Assembly: GCA_035565775.1 (NCBI GenBank)
Contig: DATMRW010000027.1
Coordinates: 248,001-312,000 of the forward strand
DNA: 64,000 bases
Direction: 5' to 3'
From: PRO6 sp035565775
GTDB taxonomy: Bacteria > Pseudomonadota > Alphaproteobacteria > Rhizobiales > Xanthobacteraceae
Part shown: piece by piece, positions 8,028 to 16,510 of the stretch
How the letters are laid out: each line of letters starts with the position of its first letter
Numbering within the stretch: position 1 is the first letter of the stretch
The notes under the pieces: model-generated
The model's database searches: none
The model's input: the letters and a program-made list of their open reading frames with translations, nothing else
Told to the model about the DNA's origin: nothing
Program-made: the position numbers and the translations under genes

Positions 8028-10091
8028 GTGAGGCTTTTGGGGTTATTGTCACGCAAAGACGGGCATTCAGCCGGCATGGTCGCGCGGGTGCGTGCGCGCA
8101 CCGTGCACCTTGTTCGGGCAATGCCGATCCGCTGGCGCATCCTTGCGATCGCGGCGCTCAATTCGGCGGTGGTGCTCATCCTCACGGCGCTGATCTGGAG
8201 CGGGGCGAATGTTCTGGAGTCGTCGTGGGACGATGTACGGCAGGCCCGCCAGACCGATAAAATCCTCGCCGATCTCGAAGTCGAGACCAGCCGGTTGCAG
8301 AATCTGATCCATCGCTACATCAGTAACCCGAACAAGGAGCAGCTCGGCGAAATCAACCAGCTGCGCGGGGGCATCCATGATCTGCTGACGACGCGGGCGG
8401 CGACCGATCCGATCCTCGTGCAATCGGTGGCTCAGCTCGAGCGCGTCACCGAGCGGCTACTGAACGGCTTTGCCCAGCTCCGCGAGGCCCAGACCGCGAT
8501 CGAGAAGGTCTACGAGCAGCAGCTCCTCACGCCGGCGCGGGAAATGTCCCGGCTTTATGCCACGATCGAGAGTGCGGGACGGCGGCACGACGGCCAGCTC
8601 TGGCCGGTGCTGATCCGCTCGCGCGAAGTTTTTACGGCGATGCTGGTGGCGTCGAATGCCTATTATCTCTCGCTCTCGACTGAATCCGCCGCCGAGGCGC
8701 GGCGGAATACCGATGCGATCGAGGCGACCATCCCCGAAATGTCGGCGCTTGCGGAAAACGACGCCCAGCGCCAGGCGCTGGACAGCCTCAAGGACCGCAC
8801 CAACGCGCTGCGCAACGGCCTTAATCAGCTCGCCGACAATTTTTCCCAGCGCTCGGCGCTCCTGCACGATGGCATCGATGCGGTGCAGGTCGAGGCGCTC
8901 GGCGTCATCAACGACCTGTCAGTGAAGATGGGGCAGCGTGAAAGCGAGGCGCAGACGACCTTCGAGCGTACGCTCAAAAACATTTCCCGGTGGGTGATCG
9001 GCGTTGCAACCATCTTCCTTGTCTTCATCACCACCGCCAGCGTGTTGATCGCCCTCAGTATCCGCATGCCGTTGCGCCAGCTCATGGTGGCGATGCGGGC
9101 GATCATGTCAGGCGATCTCGGCCAGAAGGTCCGCGGGGTTCGCGCCACCGATGAAATCGGTGCGATGGCGCGGGCGGTGGAGATTTTTCGCGAGAACGCG
9201 ATTGCTCGCAGGCAGGTCGAGGAGGAGTTGCGGGCATCCAAGGAGCGCGCCGAGCGGGCCGTGGTGGATCTGCGCGCGGCCCAGCAGAATTTGATTAACG
9301 CCGAGCGCCTCGCCGCGCTGGGCAGCCTCGTCGCCGGGGTGGCCCATGAAGTCAATAATCCGATCGGCATCAGCCTGACGGTGGCATCGAGCCTGTCGCG
9401 CCGCGCCGATGCGTTTGGCGGCGAACTCTCGGCCGGGCAGCCGCTGCGCAAATCGCAGCTCGATGAGTTTTTGCGGCTCTGCCGCGACGCGACGCAGCAG
9501 CTCGTCGCAAACCTCAACCGCGCGGGCGAGCTGATCCAGTCGTTCAAGCAGGTCGCGGTCGATCGCTCGCACGGCGAAATGCGGCAGTTCAATCTCAGCG
9601 AGGCGACCGAGCAGATCGTCACCAGCCTGCGGCCGGCGCTGAAGCAGAAGCCGGTCACGGTTACGGTCGAGGTGCCGCCGGTGCTGTTGGTCAACACCTA
9701 CGCCGGTGCCTACGGGCAGGTGCTGACGAACCTGTTCCTCAACGCGGCCGCACATGCCTTTCGCGACAATCAGAGCGGCCATGTCGCGATTGCTGTTCAT
9801 CCCGTCGGGGATGACGTCGAGATCACCTTTAGCGACGATGGCGCAGGGATGAATGAAGAGGTTCTGCGGCAGGCCTTTGATCCATTTTTCACCACGCGGC
9901 GCAGCGAAGGCGGTACCGGGTTAGGGCTGCACATCGTTTACAATATTGTCACGCAGCAGCTCGGCGGTGTCATCACGCTGAAATCGGAGCCGGGACAAGG
10001 TACTACCTTTCGCATTATCATGCCGAGGACGATCACGCGGCGCGCATCTGCAGCGAAAATCAGTCAGGAACGCCTTGAGGCCATGCGATGA
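8028..10091 (+). CDS. Membrane sensor histidine kinase (HAMP, HisKA, HATPase)
   Basis: A 687-residue kinase. Membrane segments at about 36-56 and 322-344 bracket a long helical periplasmic sensor domain, followed by HAMP (RMPLRQLMVAMRAIMSGDL), a coiled coil, a dimerisation/phosphoacceptor region with His440 in AGVAHEVNNPIG, and an ATPase domain with N box NLFLNAAAHAF, G1 DDGAGM and G2 GGTGLGLHI. The HEVNNP form is of the NtrB-like class. The GTG at 8028 lacks a strong ribosome site; ATG at 8076 or 8121 are possible starts, and the first membrane helix remains intact from either. It overlaps the next gene by 4 nt (ATGA), so all three signalling genes should be made together. The stimulus is unknown. 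Confidence 0.88.
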   Translation: MRLLGLLSRKDGHSAGMVARVRARTVHLVRAMPIRWRILAIAALNSAVVLILTALIWSGANVLESSWDDVRQARQTDKILADLEVETSRLQNLIHRYISNPNKEQLGEINQLRGGIHDLLTTRAATDPILVQSVAQLERVTERLLNGFAQLREAQTAIEKVYEQQLLTPAREMSRLYATIESAGRRHDGQLWPVLIRSREVFTAMLVASNAYYLSLSTESAAEARRNTDAIEATIPEMSALAENDAQRQALDSLKDRTNALRNGLNQLADNFSQRSALLHDGIDAVQVEALGVINDLSVKMGQRESEAQTTFERTLKNISRWVIGVATIFLVFITTASVLIALSIRMPLRQLMVAMRAIMSGDLGQKVRGVRATDEIGAMARAVEIFRENAIARRQVEEELRASKERAERAVVDLRAAQQNLINAERLAALGSLVAGVAHEVNNPIGISLTVASSLSRRADAFGGELSAGQPLRKSQLDEFLRLCRDATQQLVANLNRAGELIQSFKQVAVDRSHGEMRQFNLSEATEQIVTSLRPALKQKPVTVTVEVPPVLLVNTYAGAYGQVLTNLFLNAAAHAFRDNQSGHVAIAVHPVGDDVEITFSDDGAGMNEEVLRQAFDPFFTTRRSEGGTGLGLHIVYNIVTQQLGGVITLKSEPGQGTTFRIIMPRTITRRASAAKISQERLEAMR

Positions 10092-11824
10092 CCAATGACG
10101 ACGACGTTCTCAATCTGATTGACGATACCGACGATGCGCCAGCCCAGGGGATTGTTCGCAAGTGGAAGGTCGCCGTGATCGACGACGATCACGCGGTTCA
10201 CGAGGGAACGCGGTTTGCGCTGGGCGACTACGCGCTCAACGGCCAGGGCCTCGAGATCCTGTCGGCCTATTCGGCCGCTGAAGGCCGCGAATTGATGGAC
10301 GCCCATCCCGACGTCGCCGCGGTGCTGCTCGACGTCATCATGGAAACCGATTCCGCCGGCCTCGATCTCGTCGAATACATCCGCAACGATCTCAAGAACG
10401 AGACGGTCCGCATCATCCTGCGCACCGGCCAGCCGGGGCAGGCGCCCGAGCGGCGGGTGATCGTCGACTACGACATCAATGATTACAAGGCCAAGACCGA
10501 GCTGACCGCGGACAAGCTGTTCACCTCGCTCACCGCGGCGCTGCGCAGCTATCAGCAGCTCGAGCGCATGGTGCAGACCCGTCGCGGTCTGGAGATCATC
10601 ATCGAGGCTGCGCCGACGCTCCATGATTTCAAGTCGATGCAGCGCCTGGCGCAGGGCGTGTTGACCCAGATCGCATCGCTGCTCAATGTCGATTGCGCCG
10701 GCATACTCGTGCTGCGCGACAACGGCAAGAACGGCAACGACGTCTCAGTGCTGGCGGGGTCGGGCTGCTATAGCTGCTACGCCGAAAGCGCCGAGCCGCC
10801 GCGGCTCGACAGCGAGCTGCAGCAGATGGTCGACGCCGCATTTCGCCGGCGCTGCCACGAGTTTTCCGAGCACCGATCGGTGCTCTATATCCGGACCGGC
10901 AGCGGGCGCGAGGTCGTGGTGCTGCTCGAGGCGCAGCGCGAGCTGTCGGAAACCGACCGGGCGCTGGTCGAGATCTTTGGCAGCCGGCTTTCGATCGCCT
11001 TCGACAACATCATTCTCTATCAGCAGCTTCAGGACGCCAACAGCCAGCTCGAGGAGCGGGTTGTGCAGCGCACCCGCGCGCTGATGTCGGCCAATCGGCG
11101 ACTGTCGGCGCAGTGGCTGCGGCTGCAGCGGGCCAATGCTTTCAAGAACGAGATTTTGGGCACGGTCGCTCACGATCTGAAAAATCCCCTCGGCGTCATC
11201 ATGGGACGCACCGAGATGCTGTCCGAGATGCTCGGCGCGCAAATTTCGCCCGAGATGATCGGCACCCAGGTCGAGCACATCCGCAACGCCACCAAGCGGC
11301 TGACGGCGATGGTCGATCATCTGATCTCGGATGCGATGGCGGACGCGTTTGATATCAGCATCCGCCTCGAGCCGGTCGATGTCTCGACGCTGGCGGCAGA
11401 GGTTGTCGAGGCCAACCAGCCCTCCGCCACGAACAAGCAGCAGGTGATCAGGGTTGAAGCCGAGCCAGAGCTGACCGCGCTTTGCGACGCCGACCGGATT
11501 CGCGAGGCAATCGACAATCTTCTGAGCAATGCGATCAAGTACAGTCCTCTCACCGGAGTGATCGGCGTCGCGGTGACAAATGACGGCGAGCGCATCGCGG
11601 TCCGGATTTCCGATCAGGGGCCGGGACTTTCGCCAGAGGATCTGGGCCGGCTGTTCGGCCGCTTCCAGCGCCTGTCGGCAAAGCCGACCGGCGGTGAAAG
11701 CTCGACCGGCCTCGGTCTCTCCATTGTCAAGAAAATCATCGATATGCACGGCGGCGAAGTGATCGCCGAAAGCGCCGGGCCTGGACAGGGCGCTGCATTT
11801 ACGATCAAGCTGCGCAAGCCATGA
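10088..11824 (+). CDS. Hybrid response regulator-histidine kinase with DUF3369 domain
   Basis: A 578-residue soluble protein with a receiver domain first (about 25-150; acidic pocket IDDDH, phospho-Asp82 in VLLDVIME), then a DUF3369-like GAF-type domain (about 165-310), a coiled coil, a HisKA helix with His362 in TVAHDLKNPLG, and a HATPase domain (NLLSNAIKYSP, DQGPGLSP, GLGLSIVKKII). A receiver in front of a kinase means it can accept phosphate from the upstream membrane kinase and act on the downstream OmpR-type regulator. The cysteines in GSGCYSCYAES (about 225-233) could sense redox state or bind metal; this is speculative. Start ATG overlaps the previous stop by 4 nt, and its own stop overlaps the next ATG by 4 nt. 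Confidence 0.87.
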   Translation: MTNDDDVLNLIDDTDDAPAQGIVRKWKVAVIDDDHAVHEGTRFALGDYALNGQGLEILSAYSAAEGRELMDAHPDVAAVLLDVIMETDSAGLDLVEYIRNDLKNETVRIILRTGQPGQAPERRVIVDYDINDYKAKTELTADKLFTSLTAALRSYQQLERMVQTRRGLEIIIEAAPTLHDFKSMQRLAQGVLTQIASLLNVDCAGILVLRDNGKNGNDVSVLAGSGCYSCYAESAEPPRLDSELQQMVDAAFRRRCHEFSEHRSVLYIRTGSGREVVVLLEAQRELSETDRALVEIFGSRLSIAFDNIILYQQLQDANSQLEERVVQRTRALMSANRRLSAQWLRLQRANAFKNEILGTVAHDLKNPLGVIMGRTEMLSEMLGAQISPEMIGTQVEHIRNATKRLTAMVDHLISDAMADAFDISIRLEPVDVSTLAAEVVEANQPSATNKQQVIRVEAEPELTALCDADRIREAIDNLLSNAIKYSPLTGVIGVAVTNDGERIAVRISDQGPGLSPEDLGRLFGRFQRLSAKPTGGESSTGLGLSIVKKIIDMHGGEVIAESAGPGQGAAFTIKLRKP

Positions 11825-12552
11825 GCCAGAACGCGCATATCATTGTTGTCGATGACGAGGCCCCTGCCCGCGAAATGGTGGGAGATTATCTGCGCATGCA
11901 CGGATTTGCGGTGACGCTGTGCGATGGTGGCCGGAGCCTGCGCAGCGCCATCGGCGCAAGTGCGCCGGACCTCGTCGTGCTCGATCTCAACATGCCCGAA
12001 GAGGACGGGCTGTCGATCATCCGCGACCTCAAGAGCCGGAGCAATGTGCCGATCATCATGCTGACGGCGACCGCGAGCCCGATCGACCGCGTCGTCGGGC
12101 TGGAGCTTGGCGCCGACGACTATATCGCCAAGCCCTGCGAATTGCGGGAGCTGATGGCCCGCATCCGCTCGGTGCTGCGGCGCGCTGCGCCAAAGCCCGG
12201 CCCGGCCAGGGACGGCGAGGGCGACCGGGCGTCGCTGGTTCGATTTGGCACAAAGTGGCTCGACCTCGACGCCCAGGCGCTGCGCGACGAGGACGGCAAC
12301 GAGCATCCCCTCACGGCCTCCGAATTCGGCCTGCTCAAGGTTTTTTCCGCCAACCCGAAGCGGGTGCTGTCCCGTGAGCGCCTGCTGGAGCTCGCCAACG
12401 CCCGCGACAGCGAGGCGTTTGACCGGGCCGTCGACCTGCGCATCATGCGCATCCGCCGCAAGATCGAACCCGATCCGAGCCGGCCGACCGTGATCAAGAC
12501 GATCCGGGGCGGCGGCTACGTGTTTTCGCCGAGCGAGGCCGCCAAAGCCTGA
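11821..12552 (+). CDS. OmpR/PhoB-family response regulator
   Basis: A 243-residue two-domain regulator: receiver (VVDDEAPARE, phospho-Asp55 in VVLDLNMPEEDG, LTATAS, Lys in YIAKPCE) and a C-terminal winged helix (about 140-238; EFGLLKVF, RVLSRERLLELA, DLRIMRIRRKIEPDPS, TVIKTIRGGGYVF). It is the DNA-binding output of the three-gene cassette and overlaps the hybrid kinase gene by ATGA. The KTIRGGGYVF ending is typical of OmpR family members. Targets are unknown; the inverted repeat 56 nt downstream is a candidate for binding by this or another regulator. Confidence 0.9.
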   Translation: MSQNAHIIVVDDEAPAREMVGDYLRMHGFAVTLCDGGRSLRSAIGASAPDLVVLDLNMPEEDGLSIIRDLKSRSNVPIIMLTATASPIDRVVGLELGADDYIAKPCELRELMARIRSVLRRAAPKPGPARDGEGDRASLVRFGTKWLDLDAQALRDEDGNEHPLTASEFGLLKVFSANPKRVLSRERLLELANARDSEAFDRAVDLRIMRIRRKIEPDPSRPTVIKTIRGGGYVFSPSEAAKA

Positions 12553-12607
12553 TCCGGTGGCGGTTCGGAGTGAAACCCGCTTTGGGCTGTCGTTTTGATG
12601 CGCATGT

Positions 12608-12650
12608 CGCCAAATGTTTCATCGGAACCCGGCCGACGAAACATTTGGCG
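12608..12650. promoter_or_regulatory. Long inverted repeat with arms CGCCAAATGTTTC / GAAACATTTGGCG
   Basis: Perfect 13-nt arms at 12608-12620 and 12638-12650, extending to 18-nt arms (to 12625 and from 12633) with one mismatch around a 7-nt centre. A looser copy, GAAACCATTTTGGGCG, lies at 12658-12673, exactly 20 nt after the right arm, and a still weaker one, GAAACCCGCTTTGGGC, at 12572-12587. The array lies in the leader of the ECF sigma gene with no T-tract, so an operator or promoter array is more likely than a terminator. Confidence 0.65.
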
Positions 12651-12755
12651 CAATCACGAAACCATTTTGGGCGGCTCGGGCAGCCGTCCTGAAACGGCCG
12701 CTGGCTAACGTCCCCTCAAGGCGCGCAAACGAGTTGCGCCATGGGGAGAGATGTC

Positions 12756-13370
12756 ATGCACGGCACAATCGCAGGATCTCACGTCGCGGGAGCGACCCCG
12801 CCCGTCGCGATCGCTTCGGTTCCCGATGAAGTGTTGCTGGAGTGGATTGCGGGTGGCGACAAGGCTGCGATGCACGTGCTGTACACCCGCCACAGCGTCC
12901 GCACCTTCCGCTTCGTGCTGCGCATCGTGCGCAATGCCACCGTTGCCGAAGACATCGTGAGCCAGGTGTTCCTGGACGTCTGGAACACGGCCGGACAGTT
13001 TCAGGGGCGCTCCCAGGTTTCGACATGGCTCTTGTCGATTGCGCGGTTCAAGGCTTTGACCGTGCTGCGCCAGCGTCAGCATGAGGAGCTTGACCAGGAG
13101 GCGGTCTACGCCATTCCCGATCATCGCGATGGACCGGAAGCGGTGCTCGATCGCAGCCGCACCAGCGAGATTTTGCGCAGCTGCATTGCCAAGCTGTCAC
13201 CGGCGCATCGCGAGATCATCGATCTCGTCTACTACCATGAGAAGTCGGTCGAGGAGGCGGGCGTCATCATCGGCATTCCGCAGGCGACCGTGAAGACGCG
13301 GATGTTCTACGCCCGCAAGCATCTCGGCACCCTGCTGAAGGGCGCTGGCATTCCGCACCTCGCTGCTTGA
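12756..13370 (+). CDS. ECF-type RNA polymerase sigma factor
   Basis: A 204-residue sigma-70 family protein with region 2 (about 20-95: FRFVLRIVRNATVAEDIVSQ, VFLDVWNTAGQFQGRSQVS, TWLLSIARFKAL) and region 4 (about 140-195: LSPAHREIIDLVYYHEKSVE, ATVKTRMFYARKHL). The start is the ATG at 12756 because GGGGAGAG (12743-12750) sits just upstream; the in-frame ATG at 12741 would place that site inside the gene. ECF factors are normally paired with an anti-sigma factor, but the next gene encodes only a 63-residue peptide. The GAAACATTTGGCG array upstream and one copy just downstream suggest autoregulation or control by a dedicated factor. Regulon unknown. Confidence 0.88.
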   Translation: MHGTIAGSHVAGATPPVAIASVPDEVLLEWIAGGDKAAMHVLYTRHSVRTFRFVLRIVRNATVAEDIVSQVFLDVWNTAGQFQGRSQVSTWLLSIARFKALTVLRQRQHEELDQEAVYAIPDHRDGPEAVLDRSRTSEILRSCIAKLSPAHREIIDLVYYHEKSVEEAGVIIGIPQATVKTRMFYARKHLGTLLKGAGIPHLAA

Positions 13371-13391
13371 GGCACCCGCGACGAAACACAT

Positions 13392-13404
13392 GAAACAATT
13401 GGCG
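13392..13404 (+). promoter_or_regulatory. Further copy of the GAAACA(W)TTGGCG element
   Basis: GAAACAATTGGCG differs at one position from the right arm of the inverted repeat upstream of the sigma gene. It lies 22 nt after the sigma stop codon and about 80 nt before the small peptide gene, in the position of a promoter for that gene. Confidence 0.5.
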
Positions 13405-13484
13405 ACATCAGGCCGAAAAACGGAACTGCTAGAAGAGAGCGGGATAAGCGGAGAGAAAGAGAAACCGAGTTAGGGAGTGCCGAC

Positions 13485-13676
13485 ATGATGACGCCGACCT
13501 TGCGCATGTTCATCGTCCCCTTGGGCGCAGCCTGTTTCCTGCTGGCGCTTGCGCTGCACACCGCGCCCTCGCGGCGAGATGTCACGCGGGCGACCGTCGC
13601 GGCGACCCTGCAAGCCGACCAGTGCACGCTCTCGGCGAGTAGCATCAACCGGGTCTGCGCCAGCCCCGCCGGGTGA
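13485..13676 (+). CDS. Small membrane-anchored or secreted peptide (63 aa), unknown function
   Basis: A 63-residue ORF preceded by an AGGGAG ribosome site (about 8 nt upstream) and followed by a strong terminator, so it looks genuine. Residues about 8-27 (MFIVPLGAACFLLALALHTA) form a signal anchor; the rest is short and hydrophilic and contains cysteines at 47 and 58. I do not recognise a family. It follows the ECF sigma gene and a copy of the sigma-locus repeat element, so it may be a target or a minimal regulator of that sigma factor. It is too small to be a conventional anti-sigma factor with a cytoplasmic domain: only about seven residues precede the membrane helix. Confidence 0.5.
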   Translation: MMTPTLRMFIVPLGAACFLLALALHTAPSRRDVTRATVAATLQADQCTLSASSINRVCASPAG

Positions 13677-13727
13677 ACCTTCCGGCCGGCACGTTCGATC
13701 AAACTCCAGCCAATCAAAACCTCCAGC

Positions 13728-13765
13728 AAACCGGATCGGATGCCCCCCGATCCGGTTTGTTTATT
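13728..13765 (+). terminator. Intrinsic terminator after the small peptide gene
   Basis: A perfect 12-bp stem (AAACCGGATCGG and CCGATCCGGTTT) with a 7-nt loop, followed by TGTTTATT. It isolates the sigma/peptide unit from the cytochrome bd operon. Confidence 0.8.
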
Positions 13766-13900
13766 GGACGAGAAAAATGCGGCCTCCGCGCTGGATGCGG
13801 CAGCGCGAGCCTAAGAAACCTTTCTGCCGCAAGTTGCTTAATCCTTGAGTCTGCGCGCCGGTCTCGATTGCGCCGGCGCTGCGCCGAAAGGGACAAGGTG

Positions 13901-15358
13901 ATGTTCGAAGCCGTCGACGCTGTCTTGCTGGCGCGCACGCAGTTCGCGTTCACGATGTCCTTTCACATCATTTTCCCGGCGTTTTCGATCGGGCTGGCGA
14001 GCTACCTCGCCGTGCTCGAAGGGCTGTGGCTGTGGACCGGCCGCGAGGTCTACATCAACCTGTTCAACTACTGGCTCAAGATCTTTGCCATCACCTTCGG
14101 CATGGGCGTCGTCTCCGGTATCGTGATGTCCTACCAGTTCGGCAGCAACTGGTCCGGGTTTTCCGACAAGGCCGGGCCGGTGATCGGCCCGCTGATGGCC
14201 TATGAGGTGCTGACCGCATTTTTCCTCGAGGCCGGTTTTCTCGGGGTCATGCTGTTCGGCCTCAAGCGAGTCGGCAAGGGCCTGCATTACTTTGCCACTC
14301 TGATGGTGGCGATCGGCACCTTGATCTCGGCGTTCTGGATCCTGTCGGCCAATTCGTGGATGCAGACGCCCGCCGGCTATGAAGTGAACGCGGCCGGCCA
14401 GTTCATCGCGGCCGACTGGTGGCAGGTGATCTTCAATCCGTCATTCCCCTATCGCCTCGTTCACATGGTGCTTGCGGCCTACCTCACCTCGGCCTTCGTC
14501 GTCGGCGGCGTCGGCGCCTATCATCTGTTGCGCGACCGTTATCGGCCGGAAGCCCGCGTGATGTTTTCGATGGCGATGTGGATGGCCGCCATCGTCGCGC
14601 CGATCCAGATCATCGCCGGCGATATGCACGGGCTGAACACGCTCGAACACCAGCCGCCGAAGGTGATGGCGATGGAGGGGCACTATCAGAGCCATGCCGA
14701 CGGGGCGCCGCTGATCCTGTTCGGCGTGCCAGATCAGGATGAGGCGCGGGTGAAATACGCGCTGCAGATTCCAAAATTGTCGTCGCTGATTTTGAAGCAC
14801 TCGCTCGATGCGCCGCTCGCCGGCCTCGATACGGTGAAGCGCGAGGATTGGCCGCCGGTGCCCGTGACGTTCTGGTCGTTTCGCGTCATGGTCGGCCTTG
14901 GCTTCTTGATGGCGCTGCTCGGCATCATCAGCCTCGTCGCACGCTGGCGCGGACAACTCTACGACTGGCGCTGGCTGCATCGCTTCGCGATGGTGATGGG
15001 GCCAGCCGGATTTGTCGCCGTGCTGGCCGGGTGGTTCACGACGGAAACCGGACGTCAGCCCTTTGCGATCTACGGCTTGCTGCGAACCGCGGATTCGGCG
15101 TCGCCGCTCGATGCCTCGGCGGTGACCGCTTCGCTCGTCGCCTTCGTCATCGTTTACTTCATCGTGTTCGGCGCCGGCGTGACCTACATCCTGCGCCTGA
15201 TAGCCTCGCCGCCGCATCACGGCGAGCAGGGGCCGCGTGAGGACGTTCCGCAGCGCGCCGCAGGCCTCACGCCGGCAACGCCCGGGGGCGCCCTGCCGCA
15301 TTTCGCGGTGCACGCCGATTCCGATTCCCCATCCAGCCGGCGCGGGGAAACGCCATGA
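13901..15358 (+). CDS. cydA: Cytochrome bd ubiquinol oxidase subunit I, cyanide-insensitive (CioA) type
   Basis: A 485-residue membrane protein. It carries the haem b595 ligand His in FTMSFHIIFPAFSIG, the b558 ligand region YRLVHMVLAAY, and GRQP in the Q loop (TETGRQPFAIYGLLRT). The Q loop is short, as in the CioA/short-loop class. It oxidises quinol and reduces O2 to water at the inner membrane. The ATG at 13901 was chosen because the conserved N-terminus MFEAVDAVLLARTQFAFT begins there and AGGGACAAGGTG precedes it; an in-frame extension to 13673 runs through the terminator and is rejected. The stop overlaps cydB by 4 nt. Confidence 0.93.
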   Translation: MFEAVDAVLLARTQFAFTMSFHIIFPAFSIGLASYLAVLEGLWLWTGREVYINLFNYWLKIFAITFGMGVVSGIVMSYQFGSNWSGFSDKAGPVIGPLMAYEVLTAFFLEAGFLGVMLFGLKRVGKGLHYFATLMVAIGTLISAFWILSANSWMQTPAGYEVNAAGQFIAADWWQVIFNPSFPYRLVHMVLAAYLTSAFVVGGVGAYHLLRDRYRPEARVMFSMAMWMAAIVAPIQIIAGDMHGLNTLEHQPPKVMAMEGHYQSHADGAPLILFGVPDQDEARVKYALQIPKLSSLILKHSLDAPLAGLDTVKREDWPPVPVTFWSFRVMVGLGFLMALLGIISLVARWRGQLYDWRWLHRFAMVMGPAGFVAVLAGWFTTETGRQPFAIYGLLRTADSASPLDASAVTASLVAFVIVYFIVFGAGVTYILRLIASPPHHGEQGPREDVPQRAAGLTPATPGGALPHFAVHADSDSPSSRRGETP

Positions 15359-16362
15359 TGCACGCGATCGATCTGCCCATCATCTGGGCTTTCATCATCG
15401 CCTTCGCGGTGTTTGCCTATGTGGTGATGGACGGCTTCGATCTCGGCCTCGGCATGCTGTTTCCGTTCTTCCCGCGGACGGCCGATCGCGACACCATGAT
15501 GGCGACCGTTGCGCCGGTGTGGGACGGCAATGAAACCTGGCTCGTGCTCGGCGGCGGCGGTTTGTTCGCCGCCTTTCCCTTGGCCTATGCGGTGCTGATG
15601 CCGGCGCTCTACACGCCGATCATCGCCATGCTGATCGGGCTCGTGTTTCGCGGCGTCGCGTTCGAATTCCGCGCGCGCTCGCGCCGGCAGTACGGCTGGG
15701 ACTTTGCATTCGCCGCCGGCTCCCTTCTTGCCGCGGTATCGCAGGGCATCGCGCTCGGCGCGATCCTGCAGGGCGTCGTCGTGTCGGGCCGTGGCTATGG
15801 CGGCGGCTGGTGGGACTGGCTGACGCCGTTCAGCCTGCTCACCGGCGCATCGCTGGTCGTCGGCTATTGCCTGCTCGGTGCGACCTGGCTCGTCATGAAG
15901 ACGCAAGGCGAGCTGCGCGACCACGCCTATCATCTGAGCTGGCGGCTTCTCATCGGCACCTTGATCGCGATTGCCGCCGTCAGCGTCGCGACGCCGTTTC
16001 TCGAGGGCGACTACTGGCGGCGGTGGTTTGAATGGCCGAATGTCCTTTTCACCGCTCAGGTGCCGCTGGCCGTGATCGTGGTGTCGGCACTGCTCGTGCA
16101 GTCACTCGCCGCCAAACGCGATTACCGGCCGTTCTTCCTTACGCTGCTGCTGTTTCTGATCACCTATGGCGGGCTCGGCATCAGCATGTGGCCTTACATC
16201 GTTCCCCATAGCATCACGATATGGGACGCCGCTGCGCCGCCGAGCAGTCAGGGCTTTATGTTGTTCGGCGTCGCCATACTGGTGCCGATGATCCTTGCCT
16301 ATACGGCATGGGCCTATTGGGTGTTTCGCGGCAAGGTCGATCCCAGCGCCGGATATCATTGA
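15355..16362 (+). CDS. cydB: Cytochrome bd ubiquinol oxidase subunit II (CioB/CydB)
   Basis: A 335-residue membrane protein with about eight to nine helices and the CydB hallmarks: DLPIIWAFIIAFAVFAYVVM followed by DGFDLGLGML, VWDGNETWLVLGGGGLFAAF and RGVAFEFRAR. It pairs with subunit I to form the oxidase. Its ATG overlaps the cydA stop (ATGA), so the subunits are translationally coupled, and the DUF2474 gene follows after 1 nt. The gene order A-B-small subunit without cydCD is the usual Cio arrangement. Confidence 0.93.
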   Translation: MMHAIDLPIIWAFIIAFAVFAYVVMDGFDLGLGMLFPFFPRTADRDTMMATVAPVWDGNETWLVLGGGGLFAAFPLAYAVLMPALYTPIIAMLIGLVFRGVAFEFRARSRRQYGWDFAFAAGSLLAAVSQGIALGAILQGVVVSGRGYGGGWWDWLTPFSLLTGASLVVGYCLLGATWLVMKTQGELRDHAYHLSWRLLIGTLIAIAAVSVATPFLEGDYWRRWFEWPNVLFTAQVPLAVIVVSALLVQSLAAKRDYRPFFLTLLLFLITYGGLGISMWPYIVPHSITIWDAAAPPSSQGFMLFGVAILVPMILAYTAWAYWVFRGKVDPSAGYH

Positions 16363-16363
16363 G

Positions 16364-16510
16364 ATGCGTCAGCTCCCGCCGATCGGCGACGAGGACAAGC
16401 TGCGCCCACTAAAGGAGCGGCTCTTCTGGTTTGTGGCGCTGTGGCTGCTCGGCTTTGGGGCTGTGGTGCTCGTCTCCTTCATCCTGCGACTATGGATCGC
16501 GCCGGCTTAA
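16364..16510 (+). CDS. DUF2474 small subunit of cytochrome bd oxidase
   Basis: A 48-residue protein with a hydrophilic N-terminus (RQLPPIGDEDKLRPLKERLF) and one transmembrane helix (WFVALWLLGFGAVVLVSFIL). The gene starts 1 nt after the cydB stop. Small single-helix proteins of the DUF2474 family, analogous to CydX, accompany CioAB oxidases and stabilise them. The ORF extends further upstream inside cydB, but the conserved protein begins at this ATG. Confidence 0.8.
   Translation: MRQLPPIGDEDKLRPLKERLFWFVALWLLGFGAVVLVSFILRLWIAPA

Noticed and set aside
12624..12628. GGAAC as an EcfG-type -35 box before the sigma gene
   Set aside because: No CGTT-like -10 at the required 16-17 nt spacing, and GGAAC lies in the centre of the inverted repeat.
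13673..13900. N-terminal extension of the cytochrome bd subunit I gene
   Set aside because: The in-frame extension crosses a strong terminator and the conserved protein starts at 13901.
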